Part shown: positions 13,392 through 26,166 of the stretch, piece by piece
Position numbering within the stretch: the first letter of the stretch is position 1
Layout of the letters: the number at the start of each line of letters is the position of its first letter
Source: Paralvinella palmiformis
Lineage: Eukaryota > Annelida > Polychaeta > Terebellida > Alvinellidae
Direction of reading: 5' to 3'
DNA: 64,000 bases
Assembly: GCA_025642065.1 (NCBI GenBank)
Contig: JAODUP010000951.1
Coordinates: 146,001-210,000, forward strand
The notes under the pieces: model-generated
Told to the model about the DNA's origin: nothing
The model's database searches: none
What the model saw: only the letters and a program-made list of their open reading frames with translations
Translations under genes and position numbers: made by a program

Positions 13392-14073
13392 TCAGATCAA
13401 GACAAAAACACCGTCGTCACCATTCGAATAAAAATATTCTTGTTTATGCCACCGATAGGCATAAATGCGGTGCGTCGCAGCTGAAATGCCGTCTAATTTC
13501 AGTGATTGTTCCAGAACCGCTGAAACATCCTCTATGTTGGTTACATCAGCAGCATAGTCAGTAAAGGTACTGCCTCCGTCAGTGATTTTATCTTCAATAG
13601 CAATGGTGAAATTGTGGATATTTTCATCAGCCGAGTCAACACGCGGTAAATTAGGTGTCAGGAATTTAGACTGTAGCCGTCCCTTTAAATACAATTTACC
13701 ATTTGCAAGATGGGTTTTATTGGCGTATTTTGCCGTTTCTGCTTGAACTCGGGTAGCGCATATTGGTTACGCTCCCTGATTTCGGCAGACACTTGGCGAT
13801 TGATGTAATGTTCGGTCCGTCTTAGTCTATGTGAGTGTCGTAGAACTATGTGCAGTTCATCAGCAACAGGGAACGTCGCGATACCTCGGTACCAAAATCA
13901 CTCGATTTAGGGTCAAAGCTAAAAATAATATTGTTTCTCATTGAACGTGTCTCTAAGTCAAGAATACGATTCTGCAGACGCCTATTTAAAGTGTCAGTTC
14001 TGATCAGTCGATCTCCTAAAAGTTCGACTATCTGTTCAAGAGATGTTACATTTTCTTTAAGTTCTCCATTCAA
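13392..14073 (-). pseudogene. ORF1 of nested element with an IMPACT/UPF0029-like C-terminus
   Basis: The N-terminal part (14073-13846) is a predicted coiled coil ending ILDLETRSMRNNIIFSF, typical of L1-like ORF1 (the ENRSRRNNL/I motif). After a frameshift, 13694-13392 reads LKGRLQSKFLTPNLPRVDSA and then a compact domain with GGSTFTDYAADVTNIEDVS, AATHRIYAYRW and SNGDDGVFVL. The order S-x-F, VxxxEDV, A-T/S-H-x-I-Y-A-Y-R, then (D/S)-x-G-D-D-G is the consensus I know for the IMPACT N-terminal/UPF0029 domain. That assignment is by eye and needs a profile search. Confidence 0.6.
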
Positions 14074-14580
14074 ACGAATCAGTGCACTAACCTTAACTGT
14101 CCAGTGCTTTAATTTTCACCTTTTATGTCCTCCTTTATGGTATGTAGCAGTATCCAAAGGCTTTCAGGGATATCATCTGGCCTTTCCTCCAATGTTGTTT
14201 TATCTGCTTGTTTTTTTATCCGCTATTTTCTTTGGCTTTCCCATACTGTTTACAGAGGAACACTCGTACACTATATAAGTTGCTCGCTTACACAGGTAAC
14301 ACGATATAGCGTACGCTTGTTGTGGTGGTTTGAGTTGATCATGAGTTATTACAAAGTTACAATATGGCTATTGCCTATGGTAAAATACCTAGCAATCTCT
14401 TCCGAAATATCGCCCTTTTTGTTCACTTTATCTATTAATTATGTTATTCGATTCGACATTCCTGACCTCAATGTGTCAATGACCTGATATTTGACGTATT
14501 GTGTGACTACTGCATGTTTTTCATGGTATGTTTCTACGATTTTAGCAGCAGATTCAAAACACGTCCGTTCTAGCCGAAAC

Positions 14581-16915
14581 TTAATATTCTACCGATCGAT
14601 TATGCTGTAGACCTACTGACGTATGAAGGAACAGTCGGCATGTAGAACATGAACGCTTGTTAACCGGAAAGAATGTACAGGACAACTGCAAGAAATCCGA
14701 AGAATGAAAAAACATACTCTGTGCCATTTGTGGTATGTGAAAATGATGAACAACCGATCATTGAGTGCAAAACAAGTGTGCAAATGGAGCTGATGTGTCA
14801 GTTGTCAACTGTAATGTTATAGCTGATAAAGCCTGATGGTAGAAATGAGAGGTATCACACCAGTTGACGAACCGACACCGGGGGTCAGCCAGATTGTTGT
14901 AAAGCCAAATAAATCTGGTGAAATACGCATGTGCCTGGACCCGCACGAGCTGAACAAAGTCCTGCTCCGTGAACATTACACACTTCCTGTATTAGAAGAT
15001 ATACTCCATGAAATGTCCGGATCGGAGGTCTTCTCAAAGGCCGACATCTCATCAGGCTTCTGGCATGTGATACTCAATGACGATGTGCTAAACTAGGCAT
15101 CAAGCTAACCAAAGCGAAAATGGACGTAGCGGTCGAATCAATCACCTTTATGAAACACAGTATTAATGCGCATAGATTCAGCGTTGATCCAGATAAAGTG
15201 TCCACAATAATGAAAATGAAGGAGCCCCAAAACATCGATGAATTACGCCGATTTTTAGGCATGGTCAGCTATGTTATGAAGTTTATCCCTAACCTAGCAG
15301 GGGTCCTCTATCTACTACACAACTTATTATAGAAAGATGTTGAATGGAACTGGTCATCAACTCAGCAAGAAACATTCGAGAAGTTGAGGTTACTAATCAT
15401 CAAAACACCAGTACTTGCATTCTACGATACCGGAAAAGAACTAATACTGCCAAATGAGGAATGCAATTACGGCCTGGGATCATGTATGCTACATGATGGC
15501 CACCCCATAGCCTATGCGAGCAGATACCTAATAAACACATAAAACGATATGCTCAAATTGAAAAGGAAATACTAGCAGCCACTTCCGGACTTGGAAAATT
15601 CCATCATTATACCGATGGTCTAACTTTCAACAGGATAACAGACCACAAACCGCTAGTTGTCATCTACTTCAAACCGCTATCAAAAGCACCAAGGTGATTA
15701 CAAAATCTACTATTACGAACGATGGATTACTCTTACACAATCGAGTACAGACCAGGAAAAAAACATTCCGATCGCAGATACCCTCTCCGGCTCACCAATC
15801 TCGACCTCTACTGTTCAAGAAATGCACGTAAACATTGTCACACTACATCCCAAGAGGGATGAAGGCCTGGAATGCATTAGAGGCACCATTGCGAATGACA
15901 CACTCGTGATGTTTGATCAAGGTATCGTGAAATGATGGCCAGACGATAGAAACAAAGTCGCTCCCATTCTGCTTCCTGTGGAAAACGGCATAATAGTCAG
16001 AGGTGAAAGCATCGTCATAACAACTAATCTACTAAATTCCATGAAGGAATAGGTGCATACCGAACACCTAGGCATCAATACGTGTTTACGAAGAGCGAGA
16101 GAGCTACTATACTGGCCAGATAGGTCAGCAGAAAATCACCAAGGCCCTGAAATAAATTGGAGTCCGACCTGTTTGCAAGAGGAGGAAAATATTACTTGAT
16201 TTGTACAGACTACCGCAGCAACTTCTTTGAAGTTGACGTTCTGAGCAAAACAACATCTGGTGCGGTCATACCTAAGCTAAAAAATAATTTTGCCCGTTAG
16301 GCATTCCGGAAAATATTTCAGTGATAATGGCCCACAGTACTCGTCGATATCGTTCAGTGCATTTATCAAAGAATGGAAGATTATCATCCCCGGCAACAGC
16401 CAAGCTAATGGTAGCTGTGAAGATAGCTAAACGATTTATGAGGAAATGTCAGGCATCCAGTAAAGACTTGCTTCTTGGGCTACTCAATCTCCGAAACACA
16501 CCAACTGAAGGTCTCGAGACTAGCCCAGCACAAAGATTGATTAACAGACGTACCAAAACACTCGTACCAAGCATACTATCAAGGTAAAGTGTGAAAATGT
16601 AACAGACCAAAGGAAAACTCGCAAGGCAAAGCATACCCCATCTGCGCACAGGTGACCACGTTCGAATACAACCACTTGTACGTAGTAACCGCGAATGGAA
16701 AGAAGTGACAGCAAATAACCAGCTCACCTACCGGCCATCTGAAGTCGAGACAGACCGAGGTCAACCCTACAGACGTAACCGACGACACTTGCGTTCGACT
16801 GAAAAGTCGATACACACAAATCCGTCACAACAGAGGTGCATTGGTGAACTAACTATCAGACAGACAAACTCCAAGCTACATGCCAGTGACAAGCACGTTA
16901 CACAAGAACTGCACT
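14581..16915 (+). pseudogene. Ty3/gypsy pol (rest of protease, RT, RNase H, integrase), right half
   Basis: Protease resumes at 14581 with NILPIDYA and later NPKNEKTYSVPFVV, CKTSVQMEL. Reverse transcriptase at 14836-15096 has GVSQIVVKPNKSGEIRMCLD and FSKADISSGFWHV. The FVYLDDIL active-site region is missing: after LNDDVLN the sequence jumps to GIKLTKAKMDVAVESITFM, so an internal deletion removed the palm. RNase H follows (CNYGLGSCMLHDGHPIAYAS at about 15460-15530, and TDHKPLVV at about 15640). Integrase pieces are at 16150-16600 (SDLFARGGKYYLICTDYRSN, then AVKIAKRFMRK and LRNTPTEGLETSP). Premature stops are frequent. With 9541-10359 it forms one element split by the 10360-14580 insertion. Confidence 0.88.
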
Positions 16916-16991
16916 AACCTGTTCCATGTGTGCCTCCATCTCTACCTGTCAAAACGACGTCGGGAAGACGCATCGTCCCGATAAGTAGATA

Positions 16992-17128
16992 TGAGTGAGT
17001 GAGTGAGTGAGTGAGTGAGTGAGTGAGTGAGTGAGTGAGTGAGTGAGTGAGTGAGTGAGTGAGTGAGTGAGTGAGTGAGTGAGTGAGTGAGTGAGTGAGT
17101 GAGTGAGTGAGTGAGTGAGTGAGTGAGA
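16992..17128 (+). repeat. (GTGA)n tetranucleotide array
   Basis: About 34 near-perfect GTGA units. It directly precedes an R1 repeat copy. Its long open frames on the minus strand (SLTH repeats) are artefacts of the tetranucleotide period. Confidence 0.97.
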
Positions 17129-17129
17129 G

Positions 17130-17747
17130 TGTTTTTTTTTAGGGTACATATAAAGAGGTAACAGGCACAGGGCATCAACATATCTAAACATCCTTCGAGA
17201 CCTACATCCATAAATCTAAATCTAAATACAACTATACATACATTAATCTAAAAATAAAATGTTCTGTACCTCCACATATTGATAGATGTATACCTAAGCA
17301 TGTGTCTGGTCTACTCATCAGCCTGTGGGAACCAGCTAATTCGCTTTTCGTACGCGACAAATATGTCACGCCCACAGGAAAGCGGCTACATGCAAGCTAC
17401 GTACAAAAAGCGGAAGCACGTAAACATACCATTTGACACCACAGCTCGCAGTAAACAACACGTGCGTGTTGTTCAATAGCGATGTATTACATACATATAA
17501 TAACTACTTTGAACCCACAGTTTACGGTAATTTGCTGTGGTCCAAAAGAAACCTGTATACCAAATACACGTCCGATTAGTCTGGCGTCGAAATTCTTCTC
17601 TAACCTAAATGAAAAGTTAGATCATTTATAGACTCTCAGCGTGTTAACAAACATTACAGTTTGCCGACGACGTGAGAATGTACACTAACTTAGTATGGAA
17701 TCACTGAAGTGATTGAGTTAAAATAAAAACAAAGTAGCTATACAAAA

Positions 17748-17748
<1 letters not shown>
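17130..17748 (+). repeat. R1 dispersed repeat, copy I (3'-truncated)
   Basis: Begins with the AGGGTACATA left-end motif and carries the R1 core (GTCTGGTCTACTCATCAGCC, TCACGCCCACAGGAAAGCGG, AACACGTGCGTGTTGTTCAA). It lacks the right third of the family and stops at AGCTATACAAAATG, where a GT array begins. It has no coding capacity. Confidence 0.85.

Positions 17749-17840
<92 letters not shown>
17749..17840 (+). repeat. (GT)n array between two R1 copies
   Basis: About 46 GT units with one GC interruption near the start. The array separates R1 copy I from R1 copy II. R1 copies start immediately after such arrays in at least three places. Confidence 0.97.
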
Positions 17841-17842
<2 letters not shown>

Positions 17843-18805
17843 GGGTACATAGTAAGAGGCAACAGGCACAGAGCATCAACATATCTAAACATCCTTCGAA
17901 ACCTACATCCATAAATCTAAATACAATTATACATACATTAATCTAAAAATAAAATGTTCCATACCTCCACATATTGATAGATGTGTGCGTATACCTAAGC
18001 ATGTGTCTGGTCTACTCATCAGCCTGTGGGAACCAGCTAATTCGCTTTTCGTACGCGACAAATATGTCACGCCCACAGGAAAGCGGCTACATGCATGCTA
18101 CGTACAAAAAGCGGAAGCACGTAAAAAACATATCATTTGATATCACAGCTCGCAACAAACAACACGTGCGTGTGGTTCAATGGTGACTTGCTACATACAT
18201 ATCATAAACTATTTTGACACCACAGTTTACATTCAACAGTAATTTTCTGTGGTCCAAAAGAAACTTGTATATAAAACATTTCGACACCTCAGATGCTGAC
18301 CTCAGCTTTATTCTGGTTTCGAATAACTGAATAAATCCTACCTATATGAACCATGTATCAATACACGTTACAGTTTGTTCATAACAAAGAGAATGTACAC
18401 TAACTCAGTATGGACTCACTGAAGCGATTTAACTAAAATAAAAACAGTAGCAATACTGCACACTGGATTATTACTAGACGAGAACGAAATATCGTCTCAA
18501 ACCTGAGTAAATACTATTATTTACTCGATCCTAACAGCTAATCCTCATAGTTTTCCGTTCATCACTAAGTGAACGTTCATTCACGCCTAATTTAGCGTCC
18601 CTAAGTATATGCAGTTAGGTGTGGTGGGATCTAAATTAAAGCGCCTATCCACTTGATCTATTTGACCCATGGTCGAGAACAGCGGATTTCAGGCAGATCT
18701 CCTATGCTGCGAATGACACGTCGGGATTGTAATAGCTATATATTTAACAAATTTCCTATATCAGTGTAACCTAATTACTCATAACATGGGGGAAAAAACT
18801 CTGTC
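17841..18805 (+). repeat. R1 dispersed repeat, copy II (near full length)
   Basis: It runs from TTAGGGTACATAG to beyond CTAATTACTCATAACATGGG. The right half (CTCAGATGCTGACCTCAGC, GATTTACTCG-like block, TTTGACCCATGGTCGAGAAC) is shared with the copies at 28680 and 41991. The palindrome TGAACGTTCA sits inside the right half. No terminal inverted repeats or frames were found. A non-autonomous element is the likely class. Confidence 0.85.
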
Positions 18806-20094
18806 CGCAGTTAGCATTGGCTAACTTGTTTTAATTTTGTCATACATATTTAATTTTGTACAACAAATAATGTATTTCCTTGGAACTGTTAATGTTATTA
18901 ATTATATATAACTAGAAATGTCCAGCCAAACTAAGAAGTCAATCAGGTAGATTTGGTATATTTTTCTACGGTAATAATAATAATGATAATAATCATAGCC
19001 GAAATAGCTCATAACCTCTCTGCCATAGAGACAGTATTGGGAGTGCTGTTGCACTGGATATGTATTCTAATCGAAATAAGAAACGTCTTTTAAATCATTT
19101 TAGATATTCCCTTATATTCGGCAACGTATGTATTGACTATAACAAGCTTTATTGGGACGCCTGGTAGAGTGAAATTGGGGTGTGCCTCCTCAGTTAGATG
19201 TAATACGTTTAGCACACATACATGACATTGTTAGGGTTATGTTTTAGTGAGAAGCCGTCCATGATAACATGTACTGTGATTTAGCACTGTAGCGTATATG
19301 GTATATGTAATATGGTTCAGGCTTTAACGCTTCATGGACCGGTGTAAACAGTACAATACCGGTTATATGCGTGCTAGAACTGTTACATTGTAACTTGTAG
19401 TATATTATAATAGTATGCTAAAACTGGTTTCGTAAAAGTATAAATCACAGCAATCCATTCAATGATTTATAACTGATTTAGGCTCGAGTTCAGCATTGTA
19501 TGGTTATTTGTACCCACAATGCTATGCATCAATATATAACATAAATATCTCGGCTGAAGGGATTATGATAATGTAATGTATCCATTTATCTTTCGGCGAA
19601 TATCTATCAAAACAACAAGAAATGATAAACGCCATAAAACAACTTTACCTGTTTTCGCAAAATGAGGTCAAAATGGCTGACCCTCTTAATATGGCTCAGC
19701 TTAATTTGATGTATTGCGGTGTTTTCGTGTATGATAGGGCGACAGATTAATCGCTCCACTATGGAAATCAGGCTTCACTCGGAAAATGTAGATCCCTGAA
19801 TTAACCATTTTGCAATCACGCCAACATATCGTGGCACTTTTTAATTTAGCCCTACGCTAAACTGTATTATTGCTCAACTGCAACAGGTCTACTTCGTTCT
19901 CAATTTCAAAGCCCATCCCGTAAGTGGCAATCATATTACAACACCCCCATATAGTGCTTGTGAATTTTAAACATTTGTTGAACCTTATGCTATGGATTCC
20001 ATGCTAATTGAACGTAGTATTTCAACATGATTGTAACAATGTTCTGAGCTCAAAGTGCAAGTTTGAATTCTCACTATGAGGATCTTCCAGCGAA
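18806..20094. other. No recognised feature
   Basis: AT-rich sequence with a short ATAATAATAATGATAAT tract at about 18972-18990. No domain-bearing frame, RNA gene or repeat copy was recognised. Confidence 0.45.
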
Positions 20095-20471
20095 ATAAAT
20101 ACCAAGAGATCGAGGATCTAAAGCAGCGCACATGTGCCCTGGGGGACAAATATGATGCTCTGGAGTAATATAGTCGATATAACACTGTGTGCATCCATAG
20201 AATAACTGACCCATCCAGTGACGCATATAATATGAGCAGACTGGTAGAGATCTCTGATAATGGTATTGCCCGCTATCACCGTATTGATTAACCTGGTGAC
20301 TGGAGACACAAGGATATTATTGTGAAGTTTATGTATCACAGAACGAAAGCGGAACTCATGGATGCTCGGAAGAAACTCAGCGGATCTGGCATCTACATTA
20401 ATGAGGATCTCACCAGTCTGCGGACTAAGCTCACCTACAATTACAAAGATCGTTGTCTGAAACGTCAATAG
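20095..20471 (+). pseudogene. L1-like ORF1 fragment
   Basis: The plus frame has EIEDLKQRTCALGDKYDALE followed by a stop, then YSRYNTVCIHRI (the YSRRNNLRI motif of ORF1 RNA-recognition domains). WRHKDIIVKFMYHRTKAELM, ARKKLSGSGIYINEDLTSLR and a C-terminal basic stretch follow. This matches the RRM and C-terminal domain of ORF1 in L1/Tx1-type elements. Internal stops at about 20167 and 20289 make it non-functional. Confidence 0.7.
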
Positions 20472-21394
20472 CAGATCGTATAATGTATTTGAATATTATT
20501 AAATATTATTTTTGATAACTACGAACTGACCTAAGTATATTATATGTGTTGTCTGTGGTGGTTATGCGCTGTGTAATCCACAGACTATTATTCCAACATG
20601 TGTATTATGAACTGGTTTAGTACTATATCCAGCCTGATAGTATATCCTGGTGTGTATTTGTAAACATCGCCATGTGTATTTGTTTTGTTCTGCAGTTAGT
20701 ACTGTTTATCCGTATTATTGGGTTTCACAATCACGTATAACACATCTTTATGAAATTGTTTACCAACACTCGTCGTGTTCGCAACATTGATCAGTAGCAA
20801 CAAATGGTACATGTACAGATATAACCCGCTCTTTCAATATACTATGCACACACTTTATTGTCTTGTACACAGGTAGTGTATGGCGAAAGCGCCGATGTGG
20901 ATCATTTTCATTAATTATCTGCAGATATATATATTTGAAATGTTCTACGACCGAGCGCGCTGTTTGTGTACATATTGTCGCCTTGCGGAGTGCAACCATC
21001 CCCTAAATAACACCTCGTTTTACACATTGTTGTAAACAGCCCATGCTTAAGTCTGAGCTGTTTATTAATTCTGAATACGTGACATCACATATTAACCATG
21101 GAAGGGGGCGGGGGTGGGGGGGTGTCTCGGGTTGTTTCTAAATATTGTCCGTATTGATAATAGGTGCCTTATTATACATTCGTCAGTTGTTCACAGGTCA
21201 CTCTAAAACAGCCACTGTAAAATTTAAGTTTGCTCCCAAGATTAATCCAATCACGATGTATATACAGTCTAGCTCCGACATCTACCACCCGTGAACAGCA
21301 ACAAACCGCACCTACCGCCAACATTTGACAAGGACCAGATTTCCTGCCATGATAATTCCCCCATTTATCCGCCGGATAGTTTTTTTTTAATTTT
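20472..21394. other. No recognised feature
   Basis: No gene or repeat recognised. A G-rich patch (GGGGGCGGGGGTGGGGGGG) lies at about 21104-21122. Confidence 0.45.
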
Positions 21395-21665
21395 ATAGAC
21401 ATAAGTGAAGTATTTCGCTGTGATCCTGACCAGCGCCTCTCACTGCCAGGGTTCCATGAAATCAAAACGCGCCTGCGTGATATGAATGTTGATTATAGAG
21501 GAGTAGCGTTGCTTATAAAGAAATCTTTAGACATTAAGATAAGGGATGACCTTTCTGTTTTCATACCGCACATGTTTGAATCTCTGTTTGTGGAGTTGGC
21601 ATAAGAGTCTGATAAACAGGCTATGATCGGTGTCATTTATAGGCCTAGCACTGTCCTCGGGCGTC
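21395..21665 (+). pseudogene. Non-LTR endonuclease fragment
   Basis: Frames around 21460-21650 read MNVDYRGVALLIKKSLDIKI, then FESLFVELA and AMIGVIYRPST. This is the GGVALYIKxxL ... ESLWVEI ... IGVIYRPP pattern of APE-type endonucleases of non-LTR elements. A stop interrupts before ESDKQAM. No RT follows, and a TA array lies shortly downstream. Confidence 0.7.
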
Positions 21666-21835
21666 TATACTGAGATTTTTACAACTACACTGCTTCATCT
21701 TATGGATCAAGTAAACAACTAGAATAGTTGTATCAGGGTGATATAAACACTTAGATTTGCATAAATTTTGCATTCGTGATGGCACAATAATTAAAAACGT
21801 GAATATCCAAATAGATGATGAATATATTACAGAGG

Positions 21836-21841
<6 letters not shown>

Positions 21842-21892
<51 letters not shown>
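21842..21892 (+). repeat. (TA)n array
   Basis: About 25 TA units. Frames across it on both strands (IYIY) are artefacts. Confidence 0.97.
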
Positions 21893-21895
<3 letters not shown>

Positions 21896-22639
21896 GCAAT
21901 TCCGATATAGATGTGGTCGTATATATCGGCAGATTATTCAATAGTGGATCTTCTCGGTGACTCAGAGCGTCTCTAAGGGGTCAAGATTTATTTTTAGATG
22001 GCGTCGGGATGTTGTGAATGAAAGGCCTCGTCTATCAACCACAGTTCGATTAATAGCACTGTGTCCGCAAAGTTTATAGAATTATGTTAGTACTTATAGT
22101 ACGTCCGTAATGGTTTAGCTTTCTGGTTTATTGCAAAACTCTAGCTACCAATTTTTGTTTTGTTTGAAGCGATGCTCTCGCTTATATAGATGATTCATTA
22201 TTCCTGAATATTCCTAAACGTATCCTAAGCGAATCTTTCAAGTATTCATGTGGTATATCGAAAGGTAAAGCCGCAAACTGACCATACTCAAAACCTCAGC
22301 TGGACGCCATCTTTTTTACTTGGATGTCAACATCCGGGAAAGATGCCGACCAAACAAATTCTAATAGCGGATTAGGCCAAGTCTTCAGGAAATATCAGGA
22401 TTAAGAGCTAGTCTATAGGTGCACACTTCCTTCATATAATATATGCTTTACTAATCCGGTCGACCCAGGGAAAGTGGATCTCTTTCTATTCTCATATTTC
22501 TAAATAATTTAGATCTACTACTACAAGGACTAAGAAAATAGTAATAATATCGCATCTACCTCTCAGACAATTGCCACAATTTAGTGATAAGCTGCTTAGT
22601 CTGGCCTCTGAATTTTACTAATCCTAGTTAGATTTATGT
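21893..22639. other. No recognised feature
   Basis: Ordinary AT-rich sequence. I see no supported gene, RNA or repeat copy. Confidence 0.45.
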
Positions 22640-22676
22640 GATGATGATGATGATTGATGATTTTACAACAAAATGG
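22640..22676 (-). repeat. SINE 3'-tail fragment (minus strand)
   Basis: The reverse complement reads TTGTTGTAAAATCATCAATC followed by ATC repeats, which parallels the tail of the complete SINE at 31661-31852 (GTGGCCGTAAAACATTAATC then ATC repeats). Only the tail is present. Confidence 0.5.
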
Positions 22677-25640
22677 CTAATTATATAAAGAAATCTGGTA
22701 CTCCCAAAACCACCAGAAGAAATGATGACAAAGAACAAAACTGTAGGCAATGCAGGTTAGCCGTAATCGAGACAGATCAGACACTAGATTGTGAGATATG
22801 TAACCAACTAATGTAATCAAAGAAATAGAAGAAAGAAAAGCAAGTAGACCAAATACGATTATATATAAATATGGAGAGTATAAATCCCAACTAAAGGAAG
22901 AAAACCAAAAACATGACCTCGAAATTGTTAAATCTCTGGGTGAAACTTTAAATATGGACCTAGTATGACAGCCAACTAAAATGTACATATTAGGTTAAAC
23001 AAAAGAAAACGGATCCCCAAGGCCCCTACTTATAGCCCTGACAGACGAACTGACTAAAACAATCTATTTGGCCAGTTACAATCGCTGAAAGAATGCGAAA
23101 AGCCTCTCTGCAACATATCAGTTAAGCGTGATATGACCCCGATTGAGCGATAAGAGTCCTACAAGATCTCGCGGCCACCCTGGGCTCAAAGAATTGTGAG
23201 AATAAAACCATCGGAAAACCCAGAGTAAAATCAAAGGTAAATGAAGCTGTAAATACTCACCAACCTGTACCAATTAAGCACCATTGTATAAATGTTACAT
23301 ACCCAAATGCAGATCAACTCAAAAATAAAATGAATGAATTGACCCAATATATACCACATAGAGAAACTCGCTCGCAAAGTATAGCTATAACTGAAATAAA
23401 ACCTTTAAAAAATAGATACCCCGTATTTCCTGCAGAATTTAGCATACAAGATTATGTGACATACCACAAAAATGTAGACAACAATAAAGGAAGGGGAATA
23501 ATAATTTATGTACACGAATCACTTTTAGGTAGACAAATCTCACCGGACACTGATTATCAGGAATCTTTATGGATGGAGGTCCAACTTACAGGAAACGACA
23601 AGCTATTAATTGGATGTATATATAGAGGCGACAGCGGTACACATGACAACAATGACAAATTACTTGATTTATTAATTGAAATGACAAAAGCTGAACATTC
23701 TCATAGGTTAATTATGGGGGATTTTAACTACAGGGGAATAAACTGGGAAAAGTGGACAACAAACATAGACAATCCAACAAATAGCCAGAATAACTTTTTC
23801 GGATGTCTGCAGGACAACTTCTTGTATCAGCATTTCAACTCTTCCACCAGGGATAGAGGATAAGATACGCCACATCTGTTAGATCTAGTCATGACAAACA
23901 ATTAACAAATTGTCATACGACATTGATCATATGAAAAAGTGACCATAGTATACTTTCACTAAAACTAAATTGCTATTCCAAATTAAATGCATATAGTAAA
24001 CTCAAGATATATTAGGTCAAAGCTGACTATGCCTCAATAAAAAGGAACTATACGACACTCAGTGGATAAATAAAAAAAACAGACCAACCAAAATTACATT
24101 AACAAACAATGGGAAATTTTCACATGCAAAATAACTGAACTAAGTAAAAAAATAAATGCCCCAGAAAACAGCCACAAATAACAACAGAAGAAACTTTCCA
24201 CACAAAGGATAATAAAAAAAACGTAAATTATGGAAACAATATGTTGCCTCAAGAGATCCAGAAATATACAAACAACTCGGTGAAACTAAAAATAAGGTAA
24301 AATCAATAACCAGAAAAACACAAAAATACCATGAGAATAGAAAAAGCAAAGAACAACCCAAACGCAATATGGCAATACATAAAGTCAAAATTTTAAAAAT
24401 CAAAGAAGGTGTCACAGAACTAAACACAGACCCAAATGAAACTAATTACGATTAACATCCAATAATGAAGAAAAGGCTGAAATGTTTAATTAAATATTTA
24501 TCTAGTGTGTTCGCCACATAAATTGATGATGAACTGTCAACATTCCAATCAAACAAGAAAGTAAATGATAAAATGGAACTGTTACACATAAAGGAAAAAC
24601 AAGTTCAAGATGTATTAGAGAAATTAAAAATAAGCAAATCACCAGGACCAGATGGACTACACCCAGCATTCTTAAAAGAACTATCACCAGAACTCTGTAA
24701 ACCACTCACTTTAATATTTAATACTAGTTTAAAACTAGGAAAATTACCCACTGAATGGAAAAATTGTCAAATAACAGCAATTTTGAAAAAGGGAAATCAA
24801 TCTTGTGCTGGAAATTACAGACCATTTAGTCTAACAGGTGTAGTGGCAAAATGTATGGAAAATAATAAGGGTACACACAATACAATGTTTTACAAACAAT
24901 AACATTTTTAAAAACAAACATTTTGTTTTCCTAAATGGTAGATCAACCTCACTACAGCTATTAAATGTTCTTGGTCAATGGAATAAAGATTTAGATGAAG
25001 AAAGGTCAGTAGACTGCAATTATATGGATTTCCAAAAACAATTTGATACTGTTCCACACAGAAGATTATTACAAACATTACAGGGTTATTGCATGAACAA
25101 CCATATTATACAGCTCGGTCTAGAGCCCCTATAAACATAAATATATTGATGCCTTGAAAGTTGTACAGAGACGAGTGACCAGACAATTACCCACATTATC
25201 AAAATTGTCATAGAAGAACGATTAATTCAACATAAACTACCAACCCTAGCCTATAGAAGAATTAAAGGGGATATGATTGAGGTTTATAAAATAATGAATG
25301 AAATCTATGTCAAAAACGTTATCACATTCCTCAAAACCAAAGTAGAATTAGCACAACTCCAAAAGACGACAAATACCAATTATATATATATATGTAGAGC
25401 GAGTAAACAAAAATATATGAAAACTAAATGTTTCTATTAGAAATATTAACATATGGAACAGTCTGCTAGAGAGGTAGCTGAAGCCCCCATCATTAATTTA
25501 TTCAAGAATCGTCTAGACAAATACAAGAGGGACCAGTATATTACAAAGCGATGCTGAAGATCAACAGAAAGAGCGCGGACGGCTGTATTTGCGAAGACCT
25601 GGAAACAATGGCACCCAATTAGCAGCCAGCTCCAGAAACA
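22677..25640 (+). pseudogene. CR1-like non-LTR retrotransposon with internal RT deletion
   Basis: It begins with a possible ORF1 start with two CxxC-type pairs (NCRQCRLAV, LDCEICNQL), like the zinc-finger ORF1 of CR1 elements. The endonuclease at 23330-23863 is well preserved: IAITEIKPLKNRYPVFPAEF, GRGIIIYVHESL, ESLWMEVQL, LLIGCIYRGDSG, LIMGDFNYRGINW. RT starts at 24573 (KSPGPDGLHPAFLKELSPEL; CAGNYRPFSLTGVVAKCMEN) and continues with DFQKQFDTVPHRRLL at about 25030. The palm FADD box is absent: after GYCMNNHI the sequence jumps to the C-terminal IEERLIQHKLPTLAYRRIKG block (about 25205-25275), so several hundred bases are deleted. It ends near AAGTAAGTAAGT at 25643-25655. Confidence 0.88.
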
Positions 25641-26112
25641 TCCTTAAGTAAGTAAGTATCAGATGATCCTTAGGGAGTTAACCGATGACCAATCACAGCA
25701 CAGGAAAAAACATCACGCCACCGATCATGCAATCCCACGCAAAGACACGTGCACATATTTAAGCAACCTAGACAAAATACACCGTTGCACAAAATAATGT
25801 ATTACGTCAAAATACACCGTGGCACAAAATAATAGATTACTTCAAATCAGACACCAGGAACGTGCTTAAATTTCTTGGCATATTTATTGATGAAATCAAC
25901 TGCAAATTCATGTGATGTTTATAAATACTAAAGTTGCCAGATCACTCTTTGTTATCATACAAGTCAAACACTTATGAAGCAAGCCATATGAAAACCTACG
26001 TACATTGTATTTTTCACTGGAACATCCAAATCTTTTAGGGAATTACTGTCTGTGGTAATGCCAATCCCAATGTCACTCGAAGAGTAATATTCTTTAGAAA
26101 TGAGCAATTAGC

Positions 26113-26166
<54 letters not shown>

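Larger units (their letters stand above)
10360..14580 (-). mobile_element. Minus-strand non-LTR retrotransposon, about 4.2 kb, nested in Ty3/gypsy
   Basis: The element reads right to left: leader (14580-14090), ORF1 (about 14073-13392), endonuclease (13035-12550), linker, then reverse transcriptase (12191-10709). It ends in a short tandem AAGT/ACTT tail at 10360-10378, the kind of microsatellite-like 3' tail seen in CR1/L2/Jockey-type elements. It is bounded by TTAA on both sides and interrupts the protease of a gypsy element. Coding parts are broken by several frameshifts, yet key RT motifs survive, so it is younger than most other elements here. The clade is not certain. Confidence 0.88.

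Noticed and set aside
16992..17128. CRISPR-like array
   Set aside because: It is a contiguous tetranucleotide repeat without spacers, in an intron-bearing eukaryotic genome.
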